A DNA stretch of 64,000 nt from Streptomyces sp. SCUT-3 (GCF_014083985.1 NZ_CP046907.1:1000501-1064500); one strand, 5' to 3'; positions 1 to 8,046 are shown, counted from the stretch's first letter. Numbers and translations are program-made. Notes: a model not told the origin generated them from the letters alone.

Positions 1-71
1 GCCTCCTCGGTACGGGCGGCGAGGAGCATGGCCACACGCAGGGCCAGGTCGGTGAACTTCGTCAGGCGCAC
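1..71 (-). CDS. nsrR: Rrf2-family regulator (NsrR-like), N-terminal part only
   Basis: The minus strand from a GTG at 71 reads MRLTKFTDLALRVAMLLAAR and runs off the left edge, so only about 23 residues are visible. This opening is the typical start of Rrf2-family winged-helix regulators of the NsrR/IscR type, which sense nitric oxide or iron-sulfur status through an Fe-S cluster. The cluster cysteines would lie outside the window. A dyad at 86-110 sits directly upstream and fits an autoregulated promoter. Family membership is well supported by the start sequence. The NsrR assignment over other Rrf2 members is inference. Confidence 0.7.
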   Translation of the reverse strand, partial: MRLTKFTDLALRVAMLLAARTEE

Positions 72-85
72 ACCCAGAAATTATC

Positions 86-110
86 AAATAAGCATCTGGA
101 ATGAATATTT
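86..110. promoter_or_regulatory. AT-rich dyad, probable NsrR/Rrf2 operator
   Basis: AAATAAGCAT, a 5-nt spacer and ATGAATATTT form an imperfect inverted repeat (8 of 10 positions pair) just upstream of the Rrf2 start. It is strikingly AT-rich for this genome. Length and core resemble operators known for Streptomyces NsrR. It probably overlaps the promoter and mediates autoregulation. Confidence 0.55.
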
Positions 111-410
111 GGGAGGGGGTGACATCGAACACGTTCGAACCGGCCACACAGGGTGCACCCCGGCCGCGACGCCGGGCGACCGACCGCATCGACCACCGGG
201 CGACAGGGCCGCACCTCACGCCGGGGATACGAACCGCCGATAAGACTTTTCATGGCCATATGTCCCTGTTCTGTAACGTGACGCGTCCATCGGCGAATGA
301 ACGTTTCTTGCGTGCAAATCTGTGGATCCCGGCGCGATGCCGGGTTTGCACCATCGGAACGTCACGGGCCGCTCACCGGCCCGTTGCTGTACGGAAAGTG
401 AGGGACCGCC
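111..410. other. Intergenic region, no gene seen
   Basis: About 300 bases between the Rrf2 operator and the lamin-tail-like gene. No reading frame here has convincing codon bias or a ribosome binding site. It presumably holds the promoter of the gene at 411, but I cannot pick a clear -35/-10 pair. Confidence 0.4.
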
Positions 411-1034
411 ATGTCCCGTACCAGACGTCTGGCCGCTGCCGCCCTGGCAACCGGAGCGCTGCTGGGAGCCGCCGCGCTCCCGGCCTCCGCCTCCGACGGC
501 GGCCGCGACCGCGACCACCGCCACGAGCACCGCCACGACCGGGACCACGACGGCCGCGACCGCGACCGGGACCGTCACGACCGGGACCGGGACTGGGACC
601 GGGACTGGGACCGGGACTGGGATGACCGCGACCGCGACCGCGACCGGGACCGGGACCGCGGCCGCCACCGCGGCCACGGACTCGTCCTGCGGGCGGTCCA
701 GTACGACAGCCCCGGCCCCGACCTGCGCACCGACCGCAGCCTGAACGGCGAGTGGGTGCTGGTGAAGAACACCTCGCGCGAACGGGTCCGGCTCGGGGGC
801 TACACCCTCGACTGGGACGGCCGCTCCTACCGCTTCGGCCGCATGACCCTGCGCGGCGGTGAGGAGGTGAAGGTCCACACCGGCCACGGCCGCGACAACC
901 GCGATCACGTCTACCAGGACCGCGACCGCCACCAGTTCGACAACCGCAGCGGCCGGATCACCCTGCGCGACGACGACCGCTTCGTCGACCGGTGCAGCTG
1001 GGACCGCTGGGACGACGGCCGCGTGTCCTGCTGA
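411..1034 (+). CDS. Secreted lamin-tail-domain-like protein with Arg-Asp-rich linker
   Basis: 207 residues. A Sec signal peptide spans about residues 1-28, with an Ala-rich core ending PASAS. Residues 32-90 are an extreme low-complexity run of R, D and H with a DRDWDRDWDRDW section. The rest (residues 92-207: LRAVQYDSPGPD, GEWVLVKNTS, LGGYTLDWDG, YRFGRMTLRGGEEVKVHTG) has the pattern of a lamin-tail domain, a small immunoglobulin-like fold common in secreted Streptomyces proteins. Two Cys near the C-terminus could form a disulfide. The product is probably extracellular. The charged run is unusual and may bind cations or polyanions, but that is a guess. A strong hairpin follows. Confidence 0.75.
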   Translation: MSRTRRLAAAALATGALLGAAALPASASDGGRDRDHRHEHRHDRDHDGRDRDRDRHDRDRDWDRDWDRDWDDRDRDRDRDRDRGRHRGHGLVLRAVQYDSPGPDLRTDRSLNGEWVLVKNTSRERVRLGGYTLDWDGRSYRFGRMTLRGGEEVKVHTGHGRDNRDHVYQDRDRHQFDNRSGRITLRDDDRFVDRCSWDRWDDGRVSC

Positions 1035-1074
1035 CCTCCTCGGCCACCGGCCTTCCCGTCTGATCTCCCCGCCC

Positions 1075-1108
1075 GGCGCTGCCCCCACCCCGTGAAGGGG
1101 GCAGCGCC
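1075..1108. terminator. Hairpin terminator between convergent genes
   Basis: GGCGCTGCCCCC and GGGGGCAGCGCC form a perfect 12-bp stem around a 10-nt loop, 41 bases after the lamin-tail gene stop and before the convergent monooxygenase stop. It probably works in both directions. Confidence 0.75.
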
Positions 1109-1191
1109 GTCGGCGTGCCCGCCCGCCCGGCCGGAGCGGGACCGGCACGGGACGGGCCCTGACACGGGGCCCGGCACGCGGGGCGGCGGGG

Positions 1192-3525
1192 TCATCCGCC
1201 GTGGCGGCGGACCATGGGGGCGGCCATGGGGGCGTCGGCGAAGTCGCCGGCGGCGATCCGTGCGGCGACGGTGCGGCGCACCAGGCGGTCGGCCAGGCGC
1301 GGCGCGTGCCGGGCCAGCGCCGTCTCGACGCGCCCGCGGGCGGTGGTCGCCAGGTCCCTGGGGGCGCGGCGCGCGGTGGCCGCGGCGACGACCGCCGCGA
1401 CCACGCCCTCGACCGGCTCCGGCCGGGAGACGGCGTCCAGGGAGAGGCCGGCCCGCCGGGTGCTGTCGTGGATCGGGCTGCGCACCATGCTCGGGTACAC
1501 CGTCGTCACCCCGATGTGGGTGCCGACCTCGAGCCGGAGCGCGTCGGCGTAGGCGGCCAGGGCGCGTTTGGAGACGCCGTACGCGGCTGCCAATGGCAGG
1601 GGCAGGAGTGCCATCCGCGAGGCGATGAAGACCACCCGCCCGCGGGAGCGTTCCAGGTGCGGCACGGCGGCGGCCGTCGTGTGCCAGGCGCCGAGCAGGT
1701 TCAGCTCCAGTTGTGCCCGCACCTCCTCCCCCGGCGGGAGTTCGGCCGGGGCCGGTCCGCCGCGGCCGGCGTTGTTGACCAGCAGGTCGATGCCGCCGAG
1801 CAGGGCCGCCGCCTCGGCGACCGCCGCGTCGACGGCCTCCGGGGAGGTGAGGTCGCAGGGGACGAACCGGATGCCGGCGTCGTCGGGGCGCACCAGGTCC
1901 AGTCCGACCACGTGCGCGCCCAGTTCGGTGAAGCGCGCGCTCATGGCGCGGCCGAAGGTTCCGGCCGCCCCGGTGAGCACGATCCGGCGGCCGGACAGGG
2001 CGTGGGGGCCCGGCGTGGGGCCCGGCGTCCGGGGCGGGCGCAGTTCGCGCCGGACGGTGCGCAGGTACTGGTCGACGTCGATGCGCATGTGCGGGCGGCG
2101 GTCGCCCCAGCGGGCGCGGGCCGCCCCCAGCTCCTCGACGGCGGCCGCGCGCATGGCGTCGCGGCCGGGCAGCCGGTGGGCGCCGGAGCGCACGGCCGCC
2201 ACGAGCCGTGCCTGCGCCTCGACGACGGGCAGCGCGGACCCGGTGGACTGCATCAGCCCGACGTAGGAGAGCGCGTCGTCGTCGAGGGGGAAGACGTGGC
2301 GGTGGAGCAGCAGGCGCGACGGGTCGTCCGCCTCCCCGCCCTCCCCGCCCTCCAGGAACGGCACGGCGGCCCGGTACCCGGTGCACCAGACGACGTGGTC
2401 GACCTCGTCGGCCGTGCCGTCGGTGAAGTGCACCCGCCCCTCCTCGAAGCGGGAGATGCCCGGCCGGACGAGGATCCGGCCCTGCGCGACCAGGGCGGGG
2501 ACGGTGTCGCTCAGGGTCGGGTGGTCCTGGAGGACGCCCCGGCGGGGGGCGGGCAGGCGCGGGCCGGCCGGCAGCCGGGGGCCTGCCAGCCGCAGCACCG
2601 CCTGGGAGACCGCCTGTCGCACCCGCCACGGGAGGACGGCGGCCAGGGCGCCGTTGAGCTGGTCGGAGGGGCGGCCGAGGAGCCGCTTGGGCAGCACCCA
2701 CACCCCGCGGCGGGCCGACAGCAGCACGGTGTCCGCGTGGCCGGCGAGTTCGGTGGCGATGTCCATCGCGGAGTTCCCGGTGCCGACGACGAGCACCCGC
2801 CGGCCGGCGAACTCCTCCGGGGTGCGGTAGGTGTGCGCGTGCGACTCGGTGCCGGTGAAGCTGCCCGGGTAGGGCGGGTCGGGGTGGCGGGGGATGTGGT
2901 TGTGGCCGTTGGCCACCACCAGGTGCCCGGCGGTCTCGCGGCTGCGCCCGCCGGGGCCGTCGAGTTCGAGTTCCCACCCGTCGCCGGTGCGGCGGGCGGA
3001 GACCAGGGTGGTGCCCAGCCGGAACCTCTCCGTGACGCCGAAGCGGTCGGCGTAGCCCTGCAGGTACTCCAGCATCCGGGCACGGTCGGGGTAGTCCGGC
3101 CACTCCGGAGGCATGGGGTGGTCGGAGAACCGGGTGCGCGGCTTGCTGGTGTTGAGCCGCAGCCCTTCGTAGGCGGCGGTGTCGTCGTCCAGCCGCCACA
3201 GTCCGCCGAGGGCGGGCGCGCGCTCGACGCCGACGACGGGGACGCCCGCCTCGACCAGGGCCTTGACCGCGGCTATGCCCGCGGCGCCGCCGCCGACGAC
3301 GACCGTCGTCCCCGGGCCGAAGCCTCCCGGACCCGCCGGGGCGGGGTCGACGGGGCCCGTCGGCGCGGGGCCCGACGGCCCCGTCGGTTGCGGCCCTGGC
3401 GCACCGGGCCCTGCCGTACCGGACTCCGCCGCACCGGACTCCGCCGCACCGGGCTCCGCAGTGCCCTGCCCGGTGGTTTCCGGCCCGGTCGTTTCCGGCT
3501 CCGGGTTGCTCGCGCTCGTCCCCAT
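1192..3525 (-). CDS. Fused flavin-containing monooxygenase / short-chain dehydrogenase
   Basis: About 777 residues. An N-terminal Pro/Thr/Gly/Glu low-complexity stretch precedes an FAD Rossmann motif (VVVGGGAAGIAA). Next come the FMO/Baeyer-Villiger signature F-x-G-x3-H-x3-Y (FTGTESHAHTY) and an NADPH Rossmann motif (VVGTGNSAMD). The C-terminal 250 residues are a complete classical SDR: TGAAGTFG, NNAG, catalytic Ser in FIASR, and YGVSK. One chain therefore probably oxygenates a ketone or lipid-like substrate and oxidises or reduces a hydroxyl/carbonyl in the same pathway. It lies downstream of a same-strand TetR gene, with a palindrome between them. The start is uncertain: an ATG at 3555 lies inside that palindrome without a ribosome binding site. 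GAGAGG at 3541-3546 favours GTG 3528 or ATG 3525, though at long spacing. Confidence 0.85.
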   Translation of the reverse strand: MGTSASNPEPETTGPETTGQGTAEPGAAESGAAESGTAGPGAPGPQPTGPSGPAPTGPVDPAPAGPGGFGPGTTVVVGGGAAGIAAVKALVEAGVPVVGVERAPALGGLWRLDDDTAAYEGLRLNTSKPRTRFSDHPMPPEWPDYPDRARMLEYLQGYADRFGVTERFRLGTTLVSARRTGDGWELELDGPGGRSRETAGHLVVANGHNHIPRHPDPPYPGSFTGTESHAHTYRTPEEFAGRRVLVVGTGNSAMDIATELAGHADTVLLSARRGVWVLPKRLLGRPSDQLNGALAAVLPWRVRQAVSQAVLRLAGPRLPAGPRLPAPRRGVLQDHPTLSDTVPALVAQGRILVRPGISRFEEGRVHFTDGTADEVDHVVWCTGYRAAVPFLEGGEGGEADDPSRLLLHRHVFPLDDDALSYVGLMQSTGSALPVVEAQARLVAAVRSGAHRLPGRDAMRAAAVEELGAARARWGDRRPHMRIDVDQYLRTVRRELRPPRTPGPTPGPHALSGRRIVLTGAAGTFGRAMSARFTELGAHVVGLDLVRPDDAGIRFVPCDLTSPEAVDAAVAEAAALLGGIDLLVNNAGRGGPAPAELPPGEEVRAQLELNLLGAWHTTAAAVPHLERSRGRVVFIASRMALLPLPLAAAYGVSKRALAAYADALRLEVGTHIGVTTVYPSMVRSPIHDSTRRAGLSLDAVSRPEPVEGVVAAVVAAATARRAPRDLATTARGRVETALARHAPRLADRLVRRTVAARIAAGDFADAPMAAPMVRRHGG

Positions 3526-3543
3526 CACACCGTCACACAGCCT

Positions 3544-3573
3544 CTCATAATCCATCGGGTGATGGATTATGAG
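3544..3573. promoter_or_regulatory. Perfect palindrome, probable TetR operator
   Basis: CTCATAATCCATC, spacer GGGT and GATGGATTATGAG form a perfect 13-bp inverted repeat. It lies between the TetR gene and the monooxygenase gene, and the TetR stop codon (3567-3569) is inside the right arm. A partly similar half (GTGGATTTATGAG, 4391-4403) lies at the start of the MFS gene, suggesting the same repressor acts on both sides. Confidence 0.8.
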
Positions 3574-4343
3574 TCACGCTCGGCGTCCGCACCAGGGGGT
3601 GCGTAGAGGCGGCCGATCAAGCGGTGGGCGTAGGCGCGGAACTCGCGCTTCTCCCGGGCCGCTGCCACCGCGTCGCCGCCGGCCGCCGTCAGGGCGGCCA
3701 CGTGGCCGTGCGCCGCCCACACCAGGCTGCGGACGGTGACGTGCGGCGTCGGCTCCACGACGGCGCCGCGGCCGGCCGCGTCCAGCAGGGCCTGCTCGAT
3801 CTCGTGGTAGATCGGCAGTGCGTACGCCTCGTCCAGGGGCGAGTGACGGGTGGGGTCCAGCCAGCGCCGCAGCCACAGGAACGTGGTGTGGGGGTGGTCG
3901 TCGAGGAAGTCCACGAACGCGTCGACCAGGTCGCGCAGCGCCTCCACCACGCCGCTGCCGTCGGGGCCCGAGCGCACCGCCTCGGTCAGGCCCCGGACCG
4001 CGGGGGCCAGACCGGCCCGTTCGGCCTCGAAGACCCTGGCGAAGCAGGCGTCGTACAGCGACTCCTTGGTCGCGAAGTGGTGGTGGATGCTGGATACGTC
4101 GATCCCGACCCGGCCCGCGATGTCGCGCATGGACACCCCCTCCATGCCGTGCCGGGCGAACAGGGCGGTGGCCTCGGACAGGATCCGCTCGGAGGTGGGA
4201 GGCCCCGACCGGTCCCGGGGAGGCCGACCGCGCCGCCGGGCCCGCGGCGCGGCCTCCGCCCCGGCGGCCTCCCCCGCCCCGCCGGCGGCCGCGACCCGTT
4301 CCGTTCCCGCGTTCTTCCCGGTCTTCTCCGTGCTCTTCCTCAT
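3567..4343 (-). CDS. TetR/AcrR-family transcriptional regulator
   Basis: 258 residues. After an Ala/Arg-rich lead, residues about 50-95 form the TetR helix-turn-helix (ILSEATALFARHGMEGVSMR, then DIAGRVGIDVSSIHHHFATK). The C-terminal part is a helical ligand-binding domain with TetR_C-like spacing. The ATG at 4343 is preferred because the reading frame further upstream is weakly coding. The gene sits between a monooxygenase-SDR on the same strand and a divergent MFS transporter, so it most likely represses one or both in response to a lipophilic substrate. The palindrome at its 3' end is the obvious operator. The ligand is unknown. Confidence 0.85.
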   Translation of the reverse strand: MRKSTEKTGKNAGTERVAAAGGAGEAAGAEAAPRARRRGRPPRDRSGPPTSERILSEATALFARHGMEGVSMRDIAGRVGIDVSSIHHHFATKESLYDACFARVFEAERAGLAPAVRGLTEAVRSGPDGSGVVEALRDLVDAFVDFLDDHPHTTFLWLRRWLDPTRHSPLDEAYALPIYHEIEQALLDAAGRGAVVEPTPHVTVRSLVWAAHGHVAALTAAGGDAVAAAREKREFRAYAHRLIGRLYAPPGADAERDS

Positions 4344-4398
4344 TCCGCACAGTCTGGCTACGATCCCCCCACCCCGCAATCAAGCAGTGAGTGGATTT

Positions 4399-5886
4399 AT
4401 GAGCGCGCTCCCCCGCCCGAACCGCGGCACCGCACGGCCGACCGCCGCCGTTCCCCGGGCGGGCCTGGTGCAGTACGCCCTCGGCTCGGCCGGCATGGGC
4501 ATCTACGTCACGGTCCCGGGGCTGCTGCTGCTCTACTTCCTCACCGACACCCTCGGGGTCCCGCCGTGGCTGGCGGGCCTGGCGCTCCTGGTGCCGAAGG
4601 TCGTCGACGTGGTGCTGCACCCGTTCGTCGGATCCGTCTCCGACCGCGACCGGGCCCGCAACGGCAACCGCGTGCGGGTGCTGGCCGCCGGGTGCCTGCT
4701 GGCGGTCGCGTTCACGGCGACCTTCGCCGTCCCCGGGTCCGCCGCGGCGGACCCGTACCTGGCGGCCGGGTGGGTGGCGGTGTGGTTCGTCGTGGGCAAC
4801 ACGCTGTTCGCGGCCTACCAGGTGCCGTACCTGGCCACCCCCACCGATGTCGACGTGGGGTACGACGAGCGTACCCGGATCATGTCGTTCCGCATGGTGG
4901 TGCTGACCCTGGGCATCCTGGTCGGCGGCGCCCTCGCCCCGCTGCTGGTGGGGGACGGCTCAGGGGTTTCCGGATACGTCGTCATGGCGCTGTGCCTGGG
5001 GGCGTTCATGCTGGTCTTCCAGGCCGTGGGGGTCGGCGGTGTCCGCAGTCTGGCGCGCGCCGGAACGGCCCCGGGCGGGGCCGCGGAAGGCAGGGCGGCG
5101 GAAGGCAGGGCGGCGGAAGACGGGGCGGCGGCCGGCGCAGTGCCGCCCGCGCGCGCGGCGCTCGCACAGGCGTGGAGCGTGCTGCGGGCGAACCGGTCGT
5201 TCCGGGTGCTGGCCGGCTCCTACCTGCTGGTGTCGACCACCACGCACCTGGTCCTGGCGGGACTGCCCTACTTCGCGGAGTACGCGCTCGGCCGGCCCGG
5301 CCTCACCACGGTCCTCGTCGGGTCCTTCGTCGCCCCCGCCCTGGTCGCCACGCCCGTGTGGTTCAGGATCTCGCGGACCCTGGGCAAGCAGCGCTGCCTG
5401 CTGGCCGCGCAGTGGGCCTTCGTCCTCGGTTCCCTGGGCATGCTGGCGGGGGCGAGGACCGGCCTGGCCGTGGTCGTCCTCGCGACGCTGGTGCTGGGGG
5501 TGTCGTTCGCCGGGCTTCAGCTGTTCCCGTTCTCGATGGTCCCCGACACCGTGCGCGCGGCCGGCGCGGGCGAGGTGGACCGCGCCGGCGCCTACACCGG
5601 GGTGTGGACCGCGACGGAGGCCGTGGGGTCGGCCGCCGGGCCGTACCTGTACTCCGCGGCACTGGCCGCCGGCGGCTTCGCCGCCACCCGCGCCGGCGAG
5701 CAGGTCGCCCAGACCGCGGGCGCGCACACCGCGGTCCTGCTCGGCTTCACCGTGCTGCCGGCCGCGCTGATGGTCCTGTCCGTGCTCGCCCAGCGCCGCT
5801 ATCTCCTCGACTCCGACGCCCGCGGCCGCCCGGAGCACCCGGCGACCGACCCGGGAGCGGCACCGGGAACACCTCGGGAGGCATGA
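4399..5886 (+). CDS. MFS transporter of the GPH (MelB-like) type
   Basis: 495 residues with about 12 hydrophobic segments. The N-terminal half has the MFS/GPH pattern LVQYALGSAGMGIYVTVPG and the loop motif FVGSVSDRDRARNGNR, matching glycoside-pentoside-hexuronide:cation symporters. A hydrophilic Ala/Gly/Glu repeat (AAEGRAAEGRAAEDG) forms the central cytoplasmic loop. ATG 4399 is the first start after the divergent TetR gene, and GAGTGG precedes it at short distance. Its place next to TetR and the monooxygenase suggests transport of that enzyme's substrate or product. In actinobacteria, GPH-like carriers often move lipids or terpenoid-like compounds rather than sugars, so the substrate is open. 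Confidence 0.8.
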   Translation: MSALPRPNRGTARPTAAVPRAGLVQYALGSAGMGIYVTVPGLLLLYFLTDTLGVPPWLAGLALLVPKVVDVVLHPFVGSVSDRDRARNGNRVRVLAAGCLLAVAFTATFAVPGSAAADPYLAAGWVAVWFVVGNTLFAAYQVPYLATPTDVDVGYDERTRIMSFRMVVLTLGILVGGALAPLLVGDGSGVSGYVVMALCLGAFMLVFQAVGVGGVRSLARAGTAPGGAAEGRAAEGRAAEDGAAAGAVPPARAALAQAWSVLRANRSFRVLAGSYLLVSTTTHLVLAGLPYFAEYALGRPGLTTVLVGSFVAPALVATPVWFRISRTLGKQRCLLAAQWAFVLGSLGMLAGARTGLAVVVLATLVLGVSFAGLQLFPFSMVPDTVRAAGAGEVDRAGAYTGVWTATEAVGSAAGPYLYSAALAAGGFAATRAGEQVAQTAGAHTAVLLGFTVLPAALMVLSVLAQRRYLLDSDARGRPEHPATDPGAAPGTPREA

Positions 5887-5914
5887 CCTGCCCTCAGTCG
5901 TGTCGCACCGGGCG

Positions 5915-5947
5915 CGGACCGCGGGGCGGACTGCCGGGCGCGGTCCG
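5915..5947. terminator. Hairpin between convergent MFS and HxlR genes
   Basis: CGGACCGCG and CGCGGTCCG form a perfect 9-bp stem with a 15-nt loop, placed between the MFS stop (5886) and the HxlR stop (5948). It is probably bidirectional. Confidence 0.55.
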
Positions 5948-6319
5948 TCACGGACCCGCGGGCCCGGCCACGTCGACGGCCTCGAAGCCCTCGCGACGCA
6001 TCCGCTCGGCCCCCCAGAGACCGAGCGGCCCCAGCGCCTGATTGAGCGTACGCCCGTGCTCCGTCAGGGAGTACTCCACCCGCGGCGGCACCTCGGCGTA
6101 GACCTCCCGGTGCACGAGACCGTCCTGCTCCATCTCGCGCAGGTGCTGCGTCAGCATCTTCTCGCTCACTCCCGGCAGACCGCGGCGGAGTTCGGCGAAG
6201 CGACGCACGCGATGGGCGTCGAGTTCCCAGAGGATCAGCCCCTTCCACTTGCCGCTCACCACGTCGAGCGCGGCGTCGATGCCGCAGATGTAAGGCCCGC
6301 GTCTCGGCGCCCCGGCCAT
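5948..6319 (-). CDS. HxlR-family winged-helix regulator
   Basis: 123 residues, the usual size for the family. It has the HxlR pattern: C-x-I near the N-terminus (YICGIDAALDVVSGKWKGLI), the winged-helix core (FAELRRGLPGVSEKMLTQHL) and REMEQDGLVHREVYAEVPPR with EYSLTEHGRTL. Cys13 is at the position used as a redox or electrophile sensor in some members. The ATG at 6319 is spaced well from AGGGGG; an adjacent upstream GTG is the alternative. It is divergent from the NAD(P)-dependent oxidoreductase at 6404 and shares the dyad at 6345-6369, the standard layout for an HxlR regulator and its target. Confidence 0.85.
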   Translation of the reverse strand: MAGAPRRGPYICGIDAALDVVSGKWKGLILWELDAHRVRRFAELRRGLPGVSEKMLTQHLREMEQDGLVHREVYAEVPPRVEYSLTEHGRTLNQALGPLGLWGAERMRREGFEAVDVAGPAGP

Positions 6320-6344
6320 CACTGATCCCCCTTACCGAAAGGTG

Positions 6345-6369
6345 AGTACCGCAGAAAATAGTAGGTACT
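6345..6369. promoter_or_regulatory. AGTACC-N13-GGTACT dyad, probable HxlR operator
   Basis: AGTACC and GGTACT are perfect 6-bp inverted half-sites 13 bases apart in the divergent promoter region of the HxlR gene and the oxidoreductase. GTAC-centred half-sites are typical for HxlR proteins. Confidence 0.6.
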
Positions 6370-6403
6370 TCCGGGAATGGTGACGCTCTCCGAGCATGGA
6401 GGG

Positions 6404-7312
6404 GTGAACGAACAGCAGAACCACACCAGCAGCCAGAACAGCCCTGTCACCGTGATCGGGCTCGGCCCGATGGGCCGGGCGATGACACGCATCCTCCTCG
6501 CCGCCGGCCACCCGGTCACCGTATGGAACCGCACCGTCGGCCGGACCAACGGCGTCGTCGCCGACGGAGCGACGCTCGCGGCCACACCTGGCGAAGCGGT
6601 CGAAGCGAGTGACCTCGTGATCCTCAGCCTCACCGACTACCGGGCGATGTACGACATCCTCGGCAGCGCCGCCGAATCGCTCGCCGGCCGGACGCTGGCC
6701 AACCTGAGCTCCGACACTCCGGACCGCTCACGCGAGGCGGCGGCCTGGGCGGCGGGCCACGGCGCGACCTTCCTCACCGGAGGTGTCATGGTCCCCGCGC
6801 CGATGGTCGGCACGGAGGCGGCCCACGTCTACTACAGCGGCCCCGACGAGGCGATGCGCAGCCACCTGACGACGTTGAAACTTCTCGGGGCACCCAAGTA
6901 CCTGGGTGAGGACCCGGGGCTCGCCCAGATGATGTACCAAGCCCAACTCGCACTGTTCCTCACCACCTTGTCCGGGCTGATGCACGCCACCGCGATGCTG
7001 GAGACCGCAGGCCTGAAGGCGAGGGAGGCGCTGCCGGAGCTGCTCTCCTCCGCCGACTCGCTCGGCGACATCCTGAGGGCCGGTGAGGAGATCCCCGGCA
7101 CCGCGCTCGATGCCGGAGAGCATCCCGGCGACCTCAGCACGGTCACCATGATGGGCGCGACGTCCGACCACATCGTGGAGACCAGCACGTCGCTCGGCCT
7201 CGACCTCGCACTCCCGCTGGCCGTGCAGGCCCACTACCGGCGCGCGATCGAGAACGGACACGGCGGCGACAACTGGACCCGCATCATCGACAGCATCCGG
7301 GGACCGCGCTGA
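6404..7312 (+). CDS. NAD(P)-dependent oxidoreductase, imine-reductase-like
   Basis: About 302 residues. The N-terminus is a Rossmann fold with VIGLGPMGRAM and the NADPH-type NRT after beta-2 (VTVWNRTVGR). It continues with the 6-phosphogluconate-dehydrogenase-like pattern LVILSLTDYRAM and TGGVMVPAPMVGT. The long helical C-terminus matches beta-hydroxyacid dehydrogenase/imine reductase dimers. Imine reductases reduce cyclic imines with NADPH. The physiological substrate here cannot be read. An ATG at 6377 is in frame, but GTG 6404 directly follows GGAGG and is also plausible; spacing is imperfect for both. It is probably controlled by the divergent HxlR protein, which could sense a reactive carbonyl or quinone. 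Confidence 0.8.
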   Translation: MNEQQNHTSSQNSPVTVIGLGPMGRAMTRILLAAGHPVTVWNRTVGRTNGVVADGATLAATPGEAVEASDLVILSLTDYRAMYDILGSAAESLAGRTLANLSSDTPDRSREAAAWAAGHGATFLTGGVMVPAPMVGTEAAHVYYSGPDEAMRSHLTTLKLLGAPKYLGEDPGLAQMMYQAQLALFLTTLSGLMHATAMLETAGLKAREALPELLSSADSLGDILRAGEEIPGTALDAGEHPGDLSTVTMMGATSDHIVETSTSLGLDLALPLAVQAHYRRAIENGHGGDNWTRIIDSIRGPR

Positions 7313-7400
7313 CCGGACACAGGACCGGTGAACACGCTCCCGGCCGGCCCGTACCGAGGACGTACCGAGGAGTTCGCCTCCGGACTGCCGTTACGGCCCG

Positions 7401-7946
7401 TCACGGACCGGCGGTCCCGGCCCGGTCGGCAAGCTCGGCGAGCGCCTCGGCGAGCCACTCGCGCTCCGCGCGGCTCGTCGCGCGTGCGACCCGGAGCATG
7501 CCCCGGCGGAACAGGTCCTCGGTGTCCTTCGCCCGCACCGGCCTGCCCTTGTCGTAGAAGAAGCTCGCAGGGGCTTCCAGGAAGTCCAGCCGACGGCGGA
7601 GCACGGCTGCCTGGGCCACCGGGTCGTACAGGTGCCGCAGGAACGCCAGGAGCGTGAAGAACCGGGTGCTGTCGGTGATCTCGACCGGCTTCGGGTCGCG
7701 CAGCCGGCCCAGCAGCGCGGCCCGCCCGGCCGGGGTCAACGACAGGATGCGGCGGGGCGCGGCACCCGCCCCGGGCTCGGTGTGCTGCTCCAGCAGGCCC
7801 GTTTTGACCAGGCGGGTGATGGCCGGGTACAGCGCGCCGTCACTGACGGGGCGCACGTGCCCGCTCAGGGCCGTGATGCGCTCCTTCAACTCGTAGCCGT
7901 GCAGGGGCTCGTCGTGCAGGAATCCCAGGATCGCCAGCTCCAGCAC
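7401..7946 (-). CDS. PadR-family transcriptional regulator
   Basis: 181 residues. The N-terminal winged helix has the PadR signature: LAILGFLHDEPLHGYELKER, then SDGALYPAITRLVKTGLLEQ with RRILSLTPAGR. The C-terminal half (about 95-181) is helical, as in PadR subfamily 2 dimerisation domains. GTG 7946 follows GGAGG with 8-base spacing. It is divergent from a MATE exporter, and two overlapping dyads lie between them. PadR proteins usually repress a neighbouring multidrug exporter until a toxic ligand binds. Confidence 0.88.
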   Translation of the reverse strand: MLELAILGFLHDEPLHGYELKERITALSGHVRPVSDGALYPAITRLVKTGLLEQHTEPGAGAAPRRILSLTPAGRAALLGRLRDPKPVEITDSTRFFTLLAFLRHLYDPVAQAAVLRRRLDFLEAPASFFYDKGRPVRAKDTEDLFRRGMLRVARATSRAEREWLAEALAELADRAGTAGP

Positions 7947-7992
7947 CGTCCGGCCCTCCGTCCTGCCCTTGCCCGCTGGGCCGACTCTATGC

Positions 7993-8024
7993 TACCTCTG
8001 ATCGAGGTACCTCTAAACGAGGTA
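7993..8024. promoter_or_regulatory. Two overlapping TACCTC-N5-GAGGTA dyads, PadR operator
   Basis: TACCTC-TGATC-GAGGTA (7993-8009) is followed by TACCTC-TAAAC-GAGGTA (8008-8024). The two perfect dyads share the central TA, so they are offset by 15 bp. This lies between the PadR gene and the MATE gene. It would suit two PadR dimers binding side by side and repressing both directions. Confidence 0.8.
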
Positions 8025-8046
8025 TTGGTTCGCGAAGGGGGAAGGC

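Noticed and set aside
911-3199. 762-residue minus-strand ORF overlapping the monooxygenase
   Set aside because: An Arg/Pro-rich out-of-frame shadow of the real gene, with no domain and no ribosome binding site.
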